A stretch of 64,000 bases of DNA from Himantopus leucocephalus (Eukaryota > Chordata > Aves > Charadriiformes > Recurvirostridae). Location of the stretch: positions 80,895,816-80,959,815 of the forward strand of contig RSEF01000003.1 in NCBI GenBank assembly GCA_003993805.1, written 5' to 3'. Below the pieces are notes generated by a model that saw only the letters and a list, made by a program, of their open reading frames with translations, was not told the DNA's origin and did no database searches. This document shows, piece by piece, positions 43,791-56,140 of this stretch (positions within the stretch are counted from its first letter, which is position 1; each line of letters begins with the position of its first letter). The translations under genes were made by a program, and so were the position numbers.

Positions 43791-46700
43791 AAGTAATTTG
43801 GGGTTTTTTTTTGTTTGGTTTGGTTAGTTTTTCTTAATTTTATGAAGTCTACAATCTTCTGCTTCAATAATAGCTTCCAATTTTTGTGTCAGTATTTCGT
43901 CAGCACAATATTGTGTCACAAAAGCAAATATTCAGTGTAAAAGAGCTGAAAGGTGCTCTCCTTAGAGCTACCTCCAGCTGTCCTATGTATCAAAGCTTTA
44001 CTGATCCCAGAAAGACTATTTCAACACCCCTAGTTCTCTTAGTTATCTGAATAGATAATCAGTTTTATCAGGTTATCTATGGGTTAGTTTGACATGATGA
44101 TCCAGCATTGATAATCCATATATCTCTTTCTACCTTTACCATAGGACTCTAATTATGTTTTTATTTTCCTTTTCTTTTGTTTAGAGTTCAGCAACTCTCC
44201 TTTTATTCCCTTTCTTTCTGCTCCCAAGACAGGTTCTTGCTGATTTGGTCTTTCCAAAGATCTTTTTTTTTTTCCTCCTTAAGTATATATCATTGGTTCA
44301 CTGACTTCAGTGGACTCAGGAGTCCTATTTTAATTGAAATTCTTACAATATTGTTATACCAATTAAGAATAAATCATTGTTGTGCTCTTATTTTTTTCTG
44401 AAAAGAGCTCTCTTATCACCTCAAGTATGTGTTTCATTTCACACAAAGTTCTACCAAATTCAGCAAACATTATTGCATTTTAACTGAGAAAAATAGTAGT
44501 CTCTTTTGAATGAGTAGTACCCATTTATGAATCATTACTATATGCACAAAACATTCATTTATTTTTGTTAGTGCTAAATTAAAGGAGACAAAAATCATGT
44601 TTTCTCAAGAAAATGTAAAAATGTGCCCTCTGTATTAACAGCATGTTTATCATTGCATAGTTTGCCTAATGTCAGAAAAAATTTAAACAAATCTATCATT
44701 ATTATGTGTAGAGGTTTACAGCTTAGGTCATCTGTCACAGTGTGTGGTTATTATACACCAAAGGTCAGATCTCTATCAAGAAAATGGAAAGCTTATTTTC
44801 TTTTCATCGTATTTTTTAGTAGTTGACTTGCTTCAGTCCAAAGTGTTTATTGTGGACTTTTGCAATCTAATTATTCATGATAGAGAATATATTTTTAAAA
44901 AGTTTGCTGAAGGTAATACAAAGGATAATGGAAATCAAGCTCAAGAGAGTTGATAAAAGATTACTTTCTTCACGTTCATATAAGATGAGGGTATTGCCCT
45001 ATAATGTTTAAAGGGAAAAGGAGGTATGTCAACAGGCTAGAAATAGAAAATACACTTTAAAAATACGCAGGTGATGAACAGTGGCTTCCAAGTTATTCTG
45101 AGCTAAGAAGAGTTCACTTCTGCTATATGACAAAGGACAATTAATGATTAAGTATACAGATACCAGCGGACAACAGATAGTGTTGCAAATCGAGATGTAT
45201 GAGTACTTTGACAGATTAGTCAGCTGTTTGTGCAGTTGCTTGTTGCCTATGGGACTCCAGAGGATTAATTACACTGTGGCAGAAGGCCTTTTTGTTACTT
45301 GGTTTTGTCTGTACAAGTAACTGAGTGTGCAGCTATGAACAGTGTACTCCGCTGTGACCATAATAAAGAGAGACAGCAAGAGACAGGCATGCCATGACAA
45401 CACAGCCTACAGACCACAGTGCCATCCCAGGAAGGTGAAGTGGGGAGCAAATCACACGTTTTCCCTGAGTCTAATGTTCACTTCTGTTGCCCCAAGACAA
45501 GTTGCTCTGGTTAATTGAAAGCACCTTACATAAATGGAATACTAAAGAATTCTAGATGGTGCCAGAAGTGTTATTGTTTTCATCCAAAGTAGAGCACCGT
45601 AGGCCAGATTGTCAGCTGCAGTAAATTAGCACAGCGCAGCTACATCAGCAGCTATATGAACTTACACCAAATGAGAATCTAAGGAGCCGAGTTTAGGAGT
45701 TTTGACTGTCTGAATCAAGCACAGAGTGTTTTAAATTTTACTTAACTCTTTAATGAATAATTTTCATGAGGATGTTGGTAAGCTTCTCTGCACAGATCCA
45801 GGATAAATAATCCCTTTACCTAAAGAAAGATAAGCTTTTTAAAATTATTATTATTAATAATAATATGCAAAACTTCCATCCCACAGGGTCCAACCTGTTG
45901 CTATGGTACATGCTATGTTCATAGGATGAACTGAACTTTCTGGTGAATTTTAAGATACTCATAGTGTAGGATGACACATCCCTTCTGAGGTTGCTTCTTC
46001 CCCACCGCTCTTTGGATTGCTTTCTGGATCCCCCCCGCCAAAAGTCGCTGACTATTTCTGAAGTGCTTCCTTAATTGTATGACTTCTATACATTCTTCAT
46101 CTAGACAAAAAATGTTTTTGGCCCCTGTGCAATCATTTTAAAGACTTCATTAGTAAAGCTAGAGAAAAATATTGTATATTAGTTAATAAACTTTCTGTAA
46201 CTGTCTCCGTTTGCCTTTCACTAGCTGCAATATAGCTTTGGGTTGGATTATACTCTTGGTAGTCTCACTTTGGGTAAAGAAGTATCATAAGAGCTGTAGA
46301 AAAAATTTCTAAAGATCCTGAAAATCCTGGAGATCCTGAAAATTACTGTAAGACAGTGGTTTTCTGGAGGATTAGTGAAGGAGGACAGGCATGCAGCAAA
46401 CAGTGAAAAATTGCTAGTGTTTGGCTAATGAAATAGCAGTAATTCACTGAAGGAGACACAAGCTCATGATGAGTATTAGGCCCATAGTACTGTACTTGAG
46501 AGCAGATTTCAAATAAAAAATAGAACTGGAGTTTCTGTTCTTGACTCTTCAGAGGCCAGTAACACCTTCTGCAGAAGACATCGATATATTTGTATGTTGT
46601 TATGGCAATTTTAAAGCTGTGTGAGTTATGTACAACAAAACCAGCACTTGGACATTCCAGGAGACTGGCATGCTGACAAGCATTTTGTTAGTTTCTGCTT

Positions 46701-47221
46701 TATTTAGTACATTCACCAATGATATGCTAGAAGCCATTTCCAGGTTCACATCTGATAGGATAACACCTAAACAGCTTTAAAGAACTGTTCTTCAAAAATC
46801 CTTAAAGGTATCTGGACATGACATGACTGCCACAGATGACTATGGCAAGAAATCTGTGTTGAAAACAAATAGCACACCGACCATGTCAAAATACTTCTAT
46901 TAATAACCTCCTTGAATTCAGACTGGACTAAGAATAACTTTTAAGAGCCAAAGCTTAAATTAATGCAAATAGGGAACATCCTAGATCAAAATTTCACATA
47001 AATGGGAACTAAAATAATTTCTGCTTTTCATCTCTTGATCTGGTTGCTGAATAAACAGGAAGGATCAGTGGAGAGCCAGCGTGGAAACAAGGCAGGGTGG
47101 TGCTCTTCTCTTGCTATTCTGTTAGCAAATGCACTCTAGCCAAACCCTGTCCAAATTAAATTAAAAATCATACTTTAATCATACTGTGGTAGTTATCATA
47201 GGCACATTCAAAGTACTGTAA
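43791..47221. other. Non-coding interval, nothing identified
   Basis: AT-rich; a G/T low-complexity run starts it (GGGTTTTTTTTTGTTTGG at 43801). An 18-bp perfect AT palindrome is at 45847-45864. No exon or clear mobile element. Confidence 0.5.
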
Positions 47222-47282
47222 CTAATATTGTCCTATTATTTCCTAATATTGTCCTATTATATATGTCCTAATATTTCCTAGG
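47222..47282 (+). repeat. Short tandem repeat, 21-bp unit, about 2.7 copies
   Basis: The unit CTAATATTGTCCTATTATTTC starts at 47222 and again at 47243 nearly unchanged. A shorter, altered third copy (CTAATATTTCC) starts at 47268. This is a small AT-rich minisatellite, probably made by replication slippage. Confidence 0.85.
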
Positions 47283-50200
47283 CAATCTTTTTTCCTAAAA
47301 TTCATTACAGGAATCAATTACAGAATCACATGATATGACAAATATCTCATTTTCTACTAGTCAAAGATACTTAGGTTTTACTCCATTGATGGGAAATGAG
47401 AATAGAAAGGCACTGTCAAATCTAGGAGATGAAGAGGCTTCAAGTTTCAGGTTCTGCCTTTTCACACTTCAGGTTCCCATACTGCCTTTTGAGCAACTTA
47501 AAAAATTCAGCATGGCATTATCCAAGTTGCCAGAATTAGCCATCTTCAGGGCATCTGTGACCCCTATAATGTGGTGGAGATTGCTACAAACACAATGCAA
47601 TAGCCCTTCCTTTAGTGTTGGCCTTTATGGCGGTCTTCTTGTGTTGAGTACCACTTACTCCGAGGCCACTGTCTGACTCAAGGACATTCAGATGTGTTTT
47701 TGTGAGTATTTTCTACTGATATATTTGCCTATATGAATTATTACAAAAATATTTTTTACTGTGTCATTATTGCACTAGTCTGAGCATGATTACTCCAACA
47801 GGTACCACAACCACATACCATGCTGCACAATGCTAGGTAGCACTAAAAGAAGTGAGAGGGTGGGAAAGAGATCCTGACAATTTTTCCTTCCAATATAAAC
47901 TCTTCATTGTTGTAAATCACCATCAAGCTCTGTAACGCTGATTTCTGTATAGCTTCGGCTCACGTCACTCACATGGGCTTGCTGTGCTGTTTTTCAGCAT
48001 TGTGTTCTTCCTTAACAAACTATATTTTTCTGAAGTCACACTTCGAACAAATACAAGGCCCATTTCAAGTACACTCCTCTTTCTAAGCAAAAACTGAAGA
48101 ACTGCTGTGTACAAAGATGAATTTCTTCAGATGTTGGTATCGTGGACTGGACAATCAGAACATCAATTTTTCTTTTCTCAAAAATTAAGCCACTTAACAT
48201 TTGCTCCACAGAAGCTCCTGTTATAACCTCTGTGTACACAGTATTTCTAAACCACTGAAAAGCACACAGAAACTTGTTTCAAAGCCAAAATCTTCCATGA
48301 TAAAAATTCAGACATTTGCATTTTCACATTATTATCCTTTCCCTTTTTTTTTTTTTTATTTTTTTAAAACAAAAAATGATTTTTAGTTTGGCAGAGTGAT
48401 CATGATTCAGGAGGTTAGATTTCCAGTATGACCTTGGGCCAACCACAAATGTTCTTCGTCTTAATGCCTCTTCTGTAAAGTTTGTGCAAAATGAATGTAA
48501 TAAAGTCGATCCTTCAGAGGCTGAGAAAAGAAAAGCAGTCTGTGTCATTTGACAGTATATTATCAAGCATCGCAGCAAAGTCTCTATTTATAAATAAACT
48601 AGGTATACACTAAAAGCAGTCTATTTGCATTCTGAGTTCCTTAAAATTTTGGGGTTGTTTTGGGTTTTTCTTCATCTTTGCCCTAGTGTTTTATAACTTC
48701 TGTAGTCAAATTCACTAGAGAAAGTAGAGGAAGAATTGTCACATGAAGTCTGGCAGAAAAGAAATGAAAAGCATCCCACTGCAACAAATTTCATCTATTT
48801 TATAGGCTAGTTATGAAGAGATACTATAACAAGAAAGAGATGGTATCTAATGTACTGTGAAAAATAATGTTGGAAAGGACAGTTTGTTAAAAACTATTCA
48901 GATCCCTTTTCTCTACATCGAAAGGGACTTCTACTGTTTTAAAGGCACATGCTTTTTTAGCTACTTCTTTGAATGCCTTTGCAAGACTGAAAAGCAAGTA
49001 TAAAGAAATCTTGTATCTGATTAGAATTATTTTTACATGAAAACTTTTTTTCAAAATTAGCAGAATATGATCCATTTATAGGCTACACTTTCTAGAGAGC
49101 TGCATGGTGTTCTAGTGCTCTAATAATAACCAACCCACCACATGGAAATGATACATTTTTATTTCAACTTCCACTTTTTACAGCTAGTAAAATGTAATTT
49201 CCAAAAATGACTTCAGTTCAGTAACTTCACAAGCTGTACCTGCTTGAGTATTGATCCTTCTAGCAATATTTCAGGCATCTAATTCCCTCAGTTGACAAAA
49301 TTACAGTGCCAGCTGCAATTTTCATAAACTGGAAGCAACAGAAAACCTAGTACCCTTCTTCAGTTTTTGATTACTGCAGCTGTTCTCAAAGCTGCAACAA
49401 AGTGAATCATCAAAGCAGCAAAGCTACACAGAGACTGATGAGAACTACTACAACAAAGAAACCTAGATTAAATAAGTGCGTAGTGAATTTCAGCTGCTTT
49501 TGCAGGTCTTGGCTAACAACATATGGCATCAAGCATAGGGGCTCATGGTGAGGAAGCATAATAATTAGAAGACTACTTGGAAAAGTAACTGGGTTCAGTA
49601 AGATAACAAGTGCAAGGGTTTCTGGCAGAAGATCTGAAGGGAGGTGGTTAACATTACTATGCCCTCTTCTCTCCTTTAGAAGTACAAGGCTTTGATCAGT
49701 TTTTTAGAGGTGTGAGGTTAAAAAATTCACATATTATGATATTTCACAATGTTGCAGATTCTTTTTTTTCTGTCTTACAAGCCTGCAACTCTATGCACAG
49801 GATATAATCTAGTTTTGCTCCCTTAAATATGTGTTACACACACAGAGGAACACATTTTTATAATATGTTTGCTGTGATCACTCATAAAGATGCTCAAGGG
49901 AGCATTTGGTTTCCCACAGGCCCTTGGGAAGTGCTTGATGGCAAAGATCTCCCAAGTCTGGAAGGGTGGCCTCTTCATCATCTTGAAGAATCTGTCCTAT
50001 GCCACTCCATAAATAAGTATTTCAAGAATCCACAAAGTAAACTTAGTAGAAGTCCACTCCAGAGTTCCTCTAAGCAGAGCTTAGAGTCCTGGAGTGATTT
50101 GAAATTAATTCCCTCACACCAAGAATAAGTGCTTCACTGTCTGGGGTATGGAATCAAACACAGGGTATTTGCTTCTTTATATATACAGCACTTTATTTTT

Positions 50201-53200
50201 CATTGATATTCCTGTCTCACCCCTACCTATTTTCTTCAGTCTAAAATAATTCTTAATCTACATTGTTTCTTTTATGTTTTAAGGAAAAAATATTTATTTT
50301 TAATAATACTTTTTTTCTCAATGAACTCAGTAAAGAAATGAAATTACCCGGCTTGTGCTAGAGAAAACTCAATTGTGATAAATGAAAGTGGATAATTTCA
50401 CATATTTAATGTAGGTAAACCTCAGAGTATATGATTTCTGCTTACCTCAGCTATTTTACCAAATGGCTTCATTTAGCATTAAAATAAATAAAATCTCTTA
50501 AGTTAGTATGTGGGACAGGGTAACAGCAAATGATAACCTTTCATGTTTTGCCTTATTACATTTCATATATGTCTGCGTATGGTCCTATACCAGATAAAGT
50601 GCTGCAATGTACTGTACTTCTTTGTCTTAATTATTGGCAAATAGTTTGAAAATACTGAGCACTGAAACCCCTGAGAGCAGGAGAATATCAATAGCCAGAG
50701 AAGAACAGCCTGCATGTTTGCAATACAAAAGAGGTATATATTGATTTGCGGGGAGTTCACCCAAATTAATTGTGCCAGCCAATAAGAAGACACCATCAAT
50801 TATTTGTTTAGCTTGAAAAACATTGGTGTTATGAGAAACAGACTTCTCCAAACAGAGTAAAAGCAAATGTACACATGTGGAAGAAAACTGCACAGTCAAG
50901 CATAAATAACTGTGAAGTACTGCAGCTATATAGTTGTTTAATACAATTTCATTTTAGTAAAACAGGATAAAATAGGAGGAAAAAAGGAAATTAATTAATC
51001 AACAGGGAATCTAGTAGTAAGGAAAAAATGTGCGTATATTAGCAGTTTATGTATAATACATAGCAAGAAGAAAAAAATGAATCAGAATATCTAACTGATA
51101 ATTGTTTTGCAATCCCTTGAAATGAAAAGAAATGAAAAGAAGGCTTGATAATGACTGAAAATAGTGAAGAGCAAAGGGCTGAAAGAAGCAGGAGTGATCT
51201 CCTGTGAAAGGAAGGAAGGAGAGAGCCTTTTTTTGCCAAAATTTACAATACGCACAGCCAAAAGAGTCACTAAAGGCATTTTCTGCCTGGGAGTAAATGG
51301 GGATAGATAGAGATCAGTTATGAGGAAATCATCCAGAGGTTACACACTGAGTTCCAGCTTTACATGAAACACAAACTGGACTGGAGGAAAACCACGACAT
51401 CATAAATGGCCTCTGGAAACAGTATGCGGATGTCAATGGAATGAAGACTGATGTCATAGCCTGTCATCATATCCACTGCCAACTTCAGCTAGTGTTAGTA
51501 GACATTGATTTACCAATCCCAACTTTATTGGAAGAGCTGTCTCTGCCCTCAATCCCCAAAACCTGCAAATTCTGTAAAAACAAGTTGAGCTGCAATAAGA
51601 AAAAATGGTTTCAGCCACCAGTTCAAAAGCTGATTTAAAAAAGATTGTTTAATCTAAGAGTAATTTACCCATGCTCTATTGCTCTTGAAAACAAACCCAA
51701 AACCACTTGCAGTTAAGACACATAGGAAGCTAAACAAACAGCTAGATATAGTTAATTTGTTTCTCGTTACCATTTTAGCTGAGCTTCTTATATTAAGTTT
51801 CACACTTAGTGTCCATAGCAGCACAATTCCAGTACATTGATCTGTTTAATAATACCATACCTCAGCATAAGCCTTGGATTTGGTGTGCCCCCTAAAGATA
51901 AAATTAAGAAAATTGATTTTCAAGTTGCTCAGTAGCACCCCATGAACAAGAAATTAAGTCTCTCAAAAGTTATTTCTTTTAAGAAGTTATCCCTAAAAGT
52001 GGGAAGTTTACCATTTCTATCATTGCATTTTCATTTGTTGCCATTGTGGGTAGTCCTGCAAAAGAAAATGTAATCCAGTTTAATATTCTATGGTATAAAG
52101 TAGGCATTCATCTAAAAGAAGACAAAACCACTCTGTTACCTTATGTTATACTGCAACCAATGCCGAAGGCAGAAAGAAATAAAGTATAAATGTATAAATT
52201 TAAAAGTAATTCTTTTCATCATATAATTTTCATGCAACCAGCAGAAAAACTACATTAACTGAGTTTTCTCCTTCTTAATATTTGATCTGAATTATCTTGA
52301 TGAGAAATTCAACCATATTTTGAAACATCTGTTTCATAAAAATCAGAAGGATTTGCAGTCCTTGAAATACCTCTGGAAAGTGAAAATACATAGTAACTTT
52401 CCATCAGCAAATGAAGTGCCTTAGAAGACAGTATGAGGTACTGACTGACACATATAGAAATCAAACTGTAACATAGCTTTGCATTTTGCAGAAACGTACA
52501 TTTGTATTTTAGTCACTCAGGTATAGATGTAACTGTAAATCTGTGAAATAAAAATGTAACAATAACACCCACAGGTAACTACAATAAATTCCAAACTACT
52601 TCATTGTTTGCTTTAATAAAACCATTACTAATGGCAGTAAACAAATGTGTAGTCCTCTAGCACATAAAAAATGGATCACATGATCTTACAGTTTTATGAG
52701 ACAAGCCATATGCTTTGACAGATCTTTCTGTTCTATAATACAGCATAGGTAATGCAATATAGTTCTTTTCCACCCAGGTATATCTTGCTATATGTCTCTG
52801 CAGGCATCCTCTTTGTGGAAGATACGGATGAGGAGAAAATGATAAACTTGTGAATAGGTTTGGAAAAAATCATTCCTTATTATGAAAAATAAGCTGAAAC
52901 AAGTGAGAACAGGCATCAAATTTACAGGCATCAAAACTGACAAAAGCGAGAGGTGATCTGAATGTACAGAGTGATTGGCCAAGGGGATAATATGGAGCTG
53001 GAACATAAGAAGTGCTGTGTCGCACCTATGATCCATACGACCCTGTACTTTGCCTCCAACAGTGGCAACAGAAGAGATCTTTTCAAAATATTTGAGCATG
53101 ACTAAGTCAACATGTTTAAGGAGGAAAACAAAGAAAACAGAAAAGGTAAAATAACGTCATATTCTAAAATTTAGTGGGGAAAAAAGCAGAAAATATTTTG

Positions 53201-53397
53201 TAGCTATTTTTATAATCAAATAATTCTAGATACAGCTAAAGAGTAAACATGATTGTAAAACTATTGTAAATAACCTATCTACTTACAGCTGCAGTACTGC
53301 TACTCCTAGATTGAGCTTTCCCAAACTCTATTCCATGATCAGAGGCAAGTCACACCATATCTGTACTATGTCATCATTGAAAAATAAGAACCTACTT
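47283..53397. other. Long non-coding interval, nothing identified
   Basis: Six kilobases of AT-rich sequence. A 113-codon open frame at 47335-47676 and a 99-codon one at 49829-50128 have no recognisable domains or splice-site framing. A poly-T tract lies at 48345-48365. Confidence 0.5.
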
Positions 53398-53756
53398 TAG
53401 AAATCAAGTATGTCAGCCAGAAGAGGAAGGTCAAAGAAAGCGTACCCCCGCAATGAGCAAGACTGGCAAACTGGTAACGACGACGAGAAGGCTGAGGTAT
53501 TCAACAACATTTTTGCCTCAGTCTTCACTGGCAACCTCTCTTCACATACCTCTCGAGTGAAGGGACTGCAAGATGGAGACAGGGACTGGAAGAGCAAAGT
53601 CACTGTAAGGAAAGATCACATTTGTGACCATCTGAGGAATCTGAACATACGGAAGTCTATGGGACCTGATGAGATGCAACACAGAGTCTTGAGGAAATTA
53701 GCTGATGTAGTTGCTAAGCCACTCTCTATAGTATCTGAAAAGTCATGGCAGTCAGC
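53398..53756 (+). mobile_element. CR1 LINE ORF2 segment, left of gap
   Basis: The plus strand carries the reverse-transcriptase entry region of CR1 ORF2. In the frame starting at 53410 it reads [17 protein letters not shown], then [32 protein letters not shown]. These match the CR1 consensus segment just before the polymerase core. The first 50 bases match in a different frame ([16 protein letters not shown], then stop), so a frameshift lies near 53455. After that the frame is open to the gap. The copy is 5' truncated at about 53398. Confidence 0.93.
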
Positions 53757-53856
53757 NNNNNNNNNNNNNNNNNNNNNNNNNNNNNNNNNNNNNNNNNNNN
53801 NNNNNNNNNNNNNNNNNNNNNNNNNNNNNNNNNNNNNNNNNNNNNNNNNNNNNNNN
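53757..53856. other. Assembly gap, 100 N, inside a CR1
   Basis: Exactly 100 N with CR1 on both sides in the same orientation. The left side stops early in the reverse transcriptase and the right side resumes close to the 3' UTR. An ordinary CR1 would have well over a kilobase between these points, so the gap is either longer than shown or the element carries a large deletion. Confidence 1.
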
Positions 53857-54140
53857 GCCTGCTGCAACAGGACAAGAGGTAATGGTTTTAAACTAAAAGG
53901 GGGTAGATTTAGACTAGATAGAAGGAAGTAATTTTTTACAATGAGGGTGGTGAAACACTGGAAGAGGTTTTCCAGAGAGGTGGTAGATGTGCCATCCCTG
54001 AAAACATTCCGGGTCAGGTTGGACAGGGCTCTGAGCAACCTGATCTAGTTGAAGATGTCCCTGCTCATTGCCGGGGGGGTGGAGAAGATGACCTCTAAAG
54101 GTCCGTTCCAACCCAAACTATTCTATGTTTCCATGATTCC
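53857..54140 (+). mobile_element. CR1 LINE 3' end, right of gap
   Basis: The plus-strand CR1 tail begins GCAACAGGACAAGAGGTAAT and continues through GGGGGTAGATTTAGACTAGA and CCATCCCTGAAAACATTCCG. It ends AGGTCCGTTCCAACCCAAAC, TATTCTATGTTTCCATGATT. It probably belongs to the same insertion as 53398-53756 because strand and order agree. Confidence 0.95.
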
Positions 54141-54410
54141 AAATCAGTCCAACAACTACATCTTTCAAGGTCAGAGGAAACTGTCGTTCTGGCTTATTTG
54201 GTTTTCAATCCAAATAAGGTAACTACTTTTGAAATTAAAACATTGCACATCCCAAATGATCAAAGTAGTGATGGAAGTGCAGCGATTAGTTCCCGGTTTG
54301 GAGGACTGGAAATCTTAGTGGTCTACATTAGGAAAAAAAATTCTTGCTTGTCTTTCTCTAAGCTTCTCTCTAACAATTCACAGTTACACGTGACCACGCA
54401 TACTTCTGTA
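54141..54410. other. Non-coding spacer between two CR1 tails
   Basis: No recognised content in these 270 bp. Confidence 0.5.
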
Positions 54411-54501
54411 GGTGACCCTGCTCTGGCAGGGGGGTTGGACTAGATGATCTCCAGAGGTCCCTTCCAACCCTGACCATTCTGTGATTCTGTGATTCTGTGA
54501 T
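54411..54501 (+). mobile_element. CR1 LINE 3' end, very short copy
   Basis: The last 91 bp of a CR1 on the plus strand: GGTGACCCTGCTCTGGCAGG, GGGGTTGGACTAGATGATCT, CCAGAGGTCCCTTCCAACCC. It ends in three and a half copies of the ATTCTGTG octamer. It has few mismatches to the usual tail, which makes it one of the youngest copies in the window. Confidence 0.95.
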
Positions 54502-55150
54502 ACAACTATAATTATGGCCTTGTTCTGAACAGAGCACATTATCAGGGTATTGTAATAAGTGTATAATGATCTTTCATTAAATGGCAGTAAGCATAATTTC
54601 ATGTGAAGAATCATATTCAAGGGAGCAGTTAGTGTGTCAGTGATTACTTTTTCTTTAGAAATGAGCATTTTATGTCATTTAATGTGATGGACAATAGATA
54701 TGGGTCATACAGTAAAAGACAAAAATATGTTCACGTGGCTATTTAAAAGTGAGTAAGGTTTATGCTTGGCCAGATGAACAGCTGTCTACTGGCTGTTAAA
54801 GCACTGAGAACCAACCTGCCCTTTTTCCTCATTCAGCAGTATATCTGATAAACCTGCATGTTTCCAGATTCAAACTTAACTTTCCTTCTTCACATTCCAC
54901 TTAATTAAACATATTTGAGCTTGCTAATCATATTTGTACACTAGTTAACACAATAAATATTTCATAAGGATTTACTTTAACCTTTATACTTAGATTTGTG
55001 TAAATCTTAGATTTAGAAAAGTAAGGAATACGATATACTTTACACTCTTGCTATGACTGAAAACTCTCAGAGATTTTAGTGATAGAGAATTTTGTTTCTT
55101 CTGATTCTGCCAAGAAGGACAGTCCTGTAAGTATAACCTGCATTATTTTC
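54502..55150. other. Non-coding interval, nothing identified
   Basis: AT-rich sequence between oppositely oriented CR1 copies. No recognised exon. Confidence 0.5.
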
Positions 55151-55440
55151 ACAGAATCACAGAATAGTTGCAAGGGACTTACGGAGATTGTCTAGTCCAA
55201 CTCCCGTGCTCAAAGCAGTGTCAGCTAGAGCAGGTTCCTTGGGGCTGTGTCCAGTTGGGCTAACTCTAAGATGAAGACTCCACAGCCTCTCTGGGAAACC
55301 TGTTCCAGCACTCAATCACCTTCACAGGGTAAAATAAAAGGGGGGTTCATATTCAGACAGAACTTCCTGTGTTTCAATTTGTGCCCTTTACACATTTTTG
55401 TTCTGTGACTAGACACCACTGGGAAGAGTCTATTACTGAG
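55151..55440 (-). mobile_element. CR1 LINE 3' fragment
   Basis: The plus strand reads ACAGAATCACAGAATAGTTG, GAGATTGTCTAGTCCAACTC, AGACTCCACAGCCTCTCTGG and CAGACAGAACTTCCTGTGTT. It ends near CACCACTGGGAAGAGTCTAT. This is the reverse complement of a CR1 tail extending into the region before the 3' UTR. It is about 290 bp, 5' truncated and moderately diverged. An 86-codon minus-strand open frame here is not a gene. Confidence 0.94.
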
Positions 55441-55619
55441 AATAACAAGTAAGGATTTTCTCAGTGAGAACAAGGAGATGCAAAGTGCATTTCTTTGACA
55501 GAATTGGAATGAAAATGGTAACCTTTGTAGAGAATGAGAATAAAACAACACTGATAATAGGAACCAGCCCAAGAACAGAGCTATGCTTACCTAGTCGTCT
55601 TCACAGCCTATAAAACAGA

Positions 55620-56140
55620 TTGTGCTTTGTCTAGCCTTTGTAAGGCCACAGTTGCAGCCTTGCCTCTAATCCTGGGCATCATACTTCAAGAAAGTCCCTA
55701 TTAGTTGCAACAAAGTAAGAGGAAAAAAAGAATGATGAGAGGTCTATCAGCAAGACCTCTCAGGAACAACTGAATGACCTCAGTTACTTAGCCTGAAGTA
55801 GAGAAGACTACAGGCAAAAGAGACAACTGTGAGATGATATTCGATATACACAATGCATAAATACATATTTTTTCTTAAAGAGAGTTCTTCATGCCTGTGG
55901 CAGACAGAAATTGGGATAACACTTTTGCATTGCAGCAAGGAAGATTCAGATTAGATATTAGAAAAAATATATCTTCTGCAAAGGTAGTGGAGCACTGAAT
56001 TAGATTGCTCTGGAAAGCGTCGATCTCCGAAACTGGAAACATATGGAAATATATATTACGAGCAACATAAATATGGATCCCTGTTGATCATAGTCTAAAT
56101 GACCTCTCAAAATTCATGCAGTCCTATGAGCCCATAATAT
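55620..56140 (+). mobile_element. Ancient CR1-type LINE fragment
   Basis: An old plus-strand copy in the opposite orientation to its young neighbour. Recognisable pieces in order are GGCCACAGTTGCAGCCTTGC, GGGCATCATACTTCAAGAAA, TTAGCCTGAAGTAGAGAAGA, GCAGCAAGGAAGATTCAGAT and TAGATATTAGAAAAAATATA. The end is a degraded ATGACCTCTCAAAATTCATG, GTCCTATGA terminus. These follow the order of the older CR1 lineages, whose tail ends CCTATGATTCTATGA. Confidence 0.7.

Noticed and set aside
45847..45864. 18-bp perfect palindrome of ATT/AAT triplets
   Set aside because: Simple AT-triplet slippage in AT-rich DNA gives such strings easily, and there is no other supporting structure.
47335..47676. Plus-strand 113-codon open frame
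   Set aside because: No domain, no family resemblance and no promoter or splice framing.
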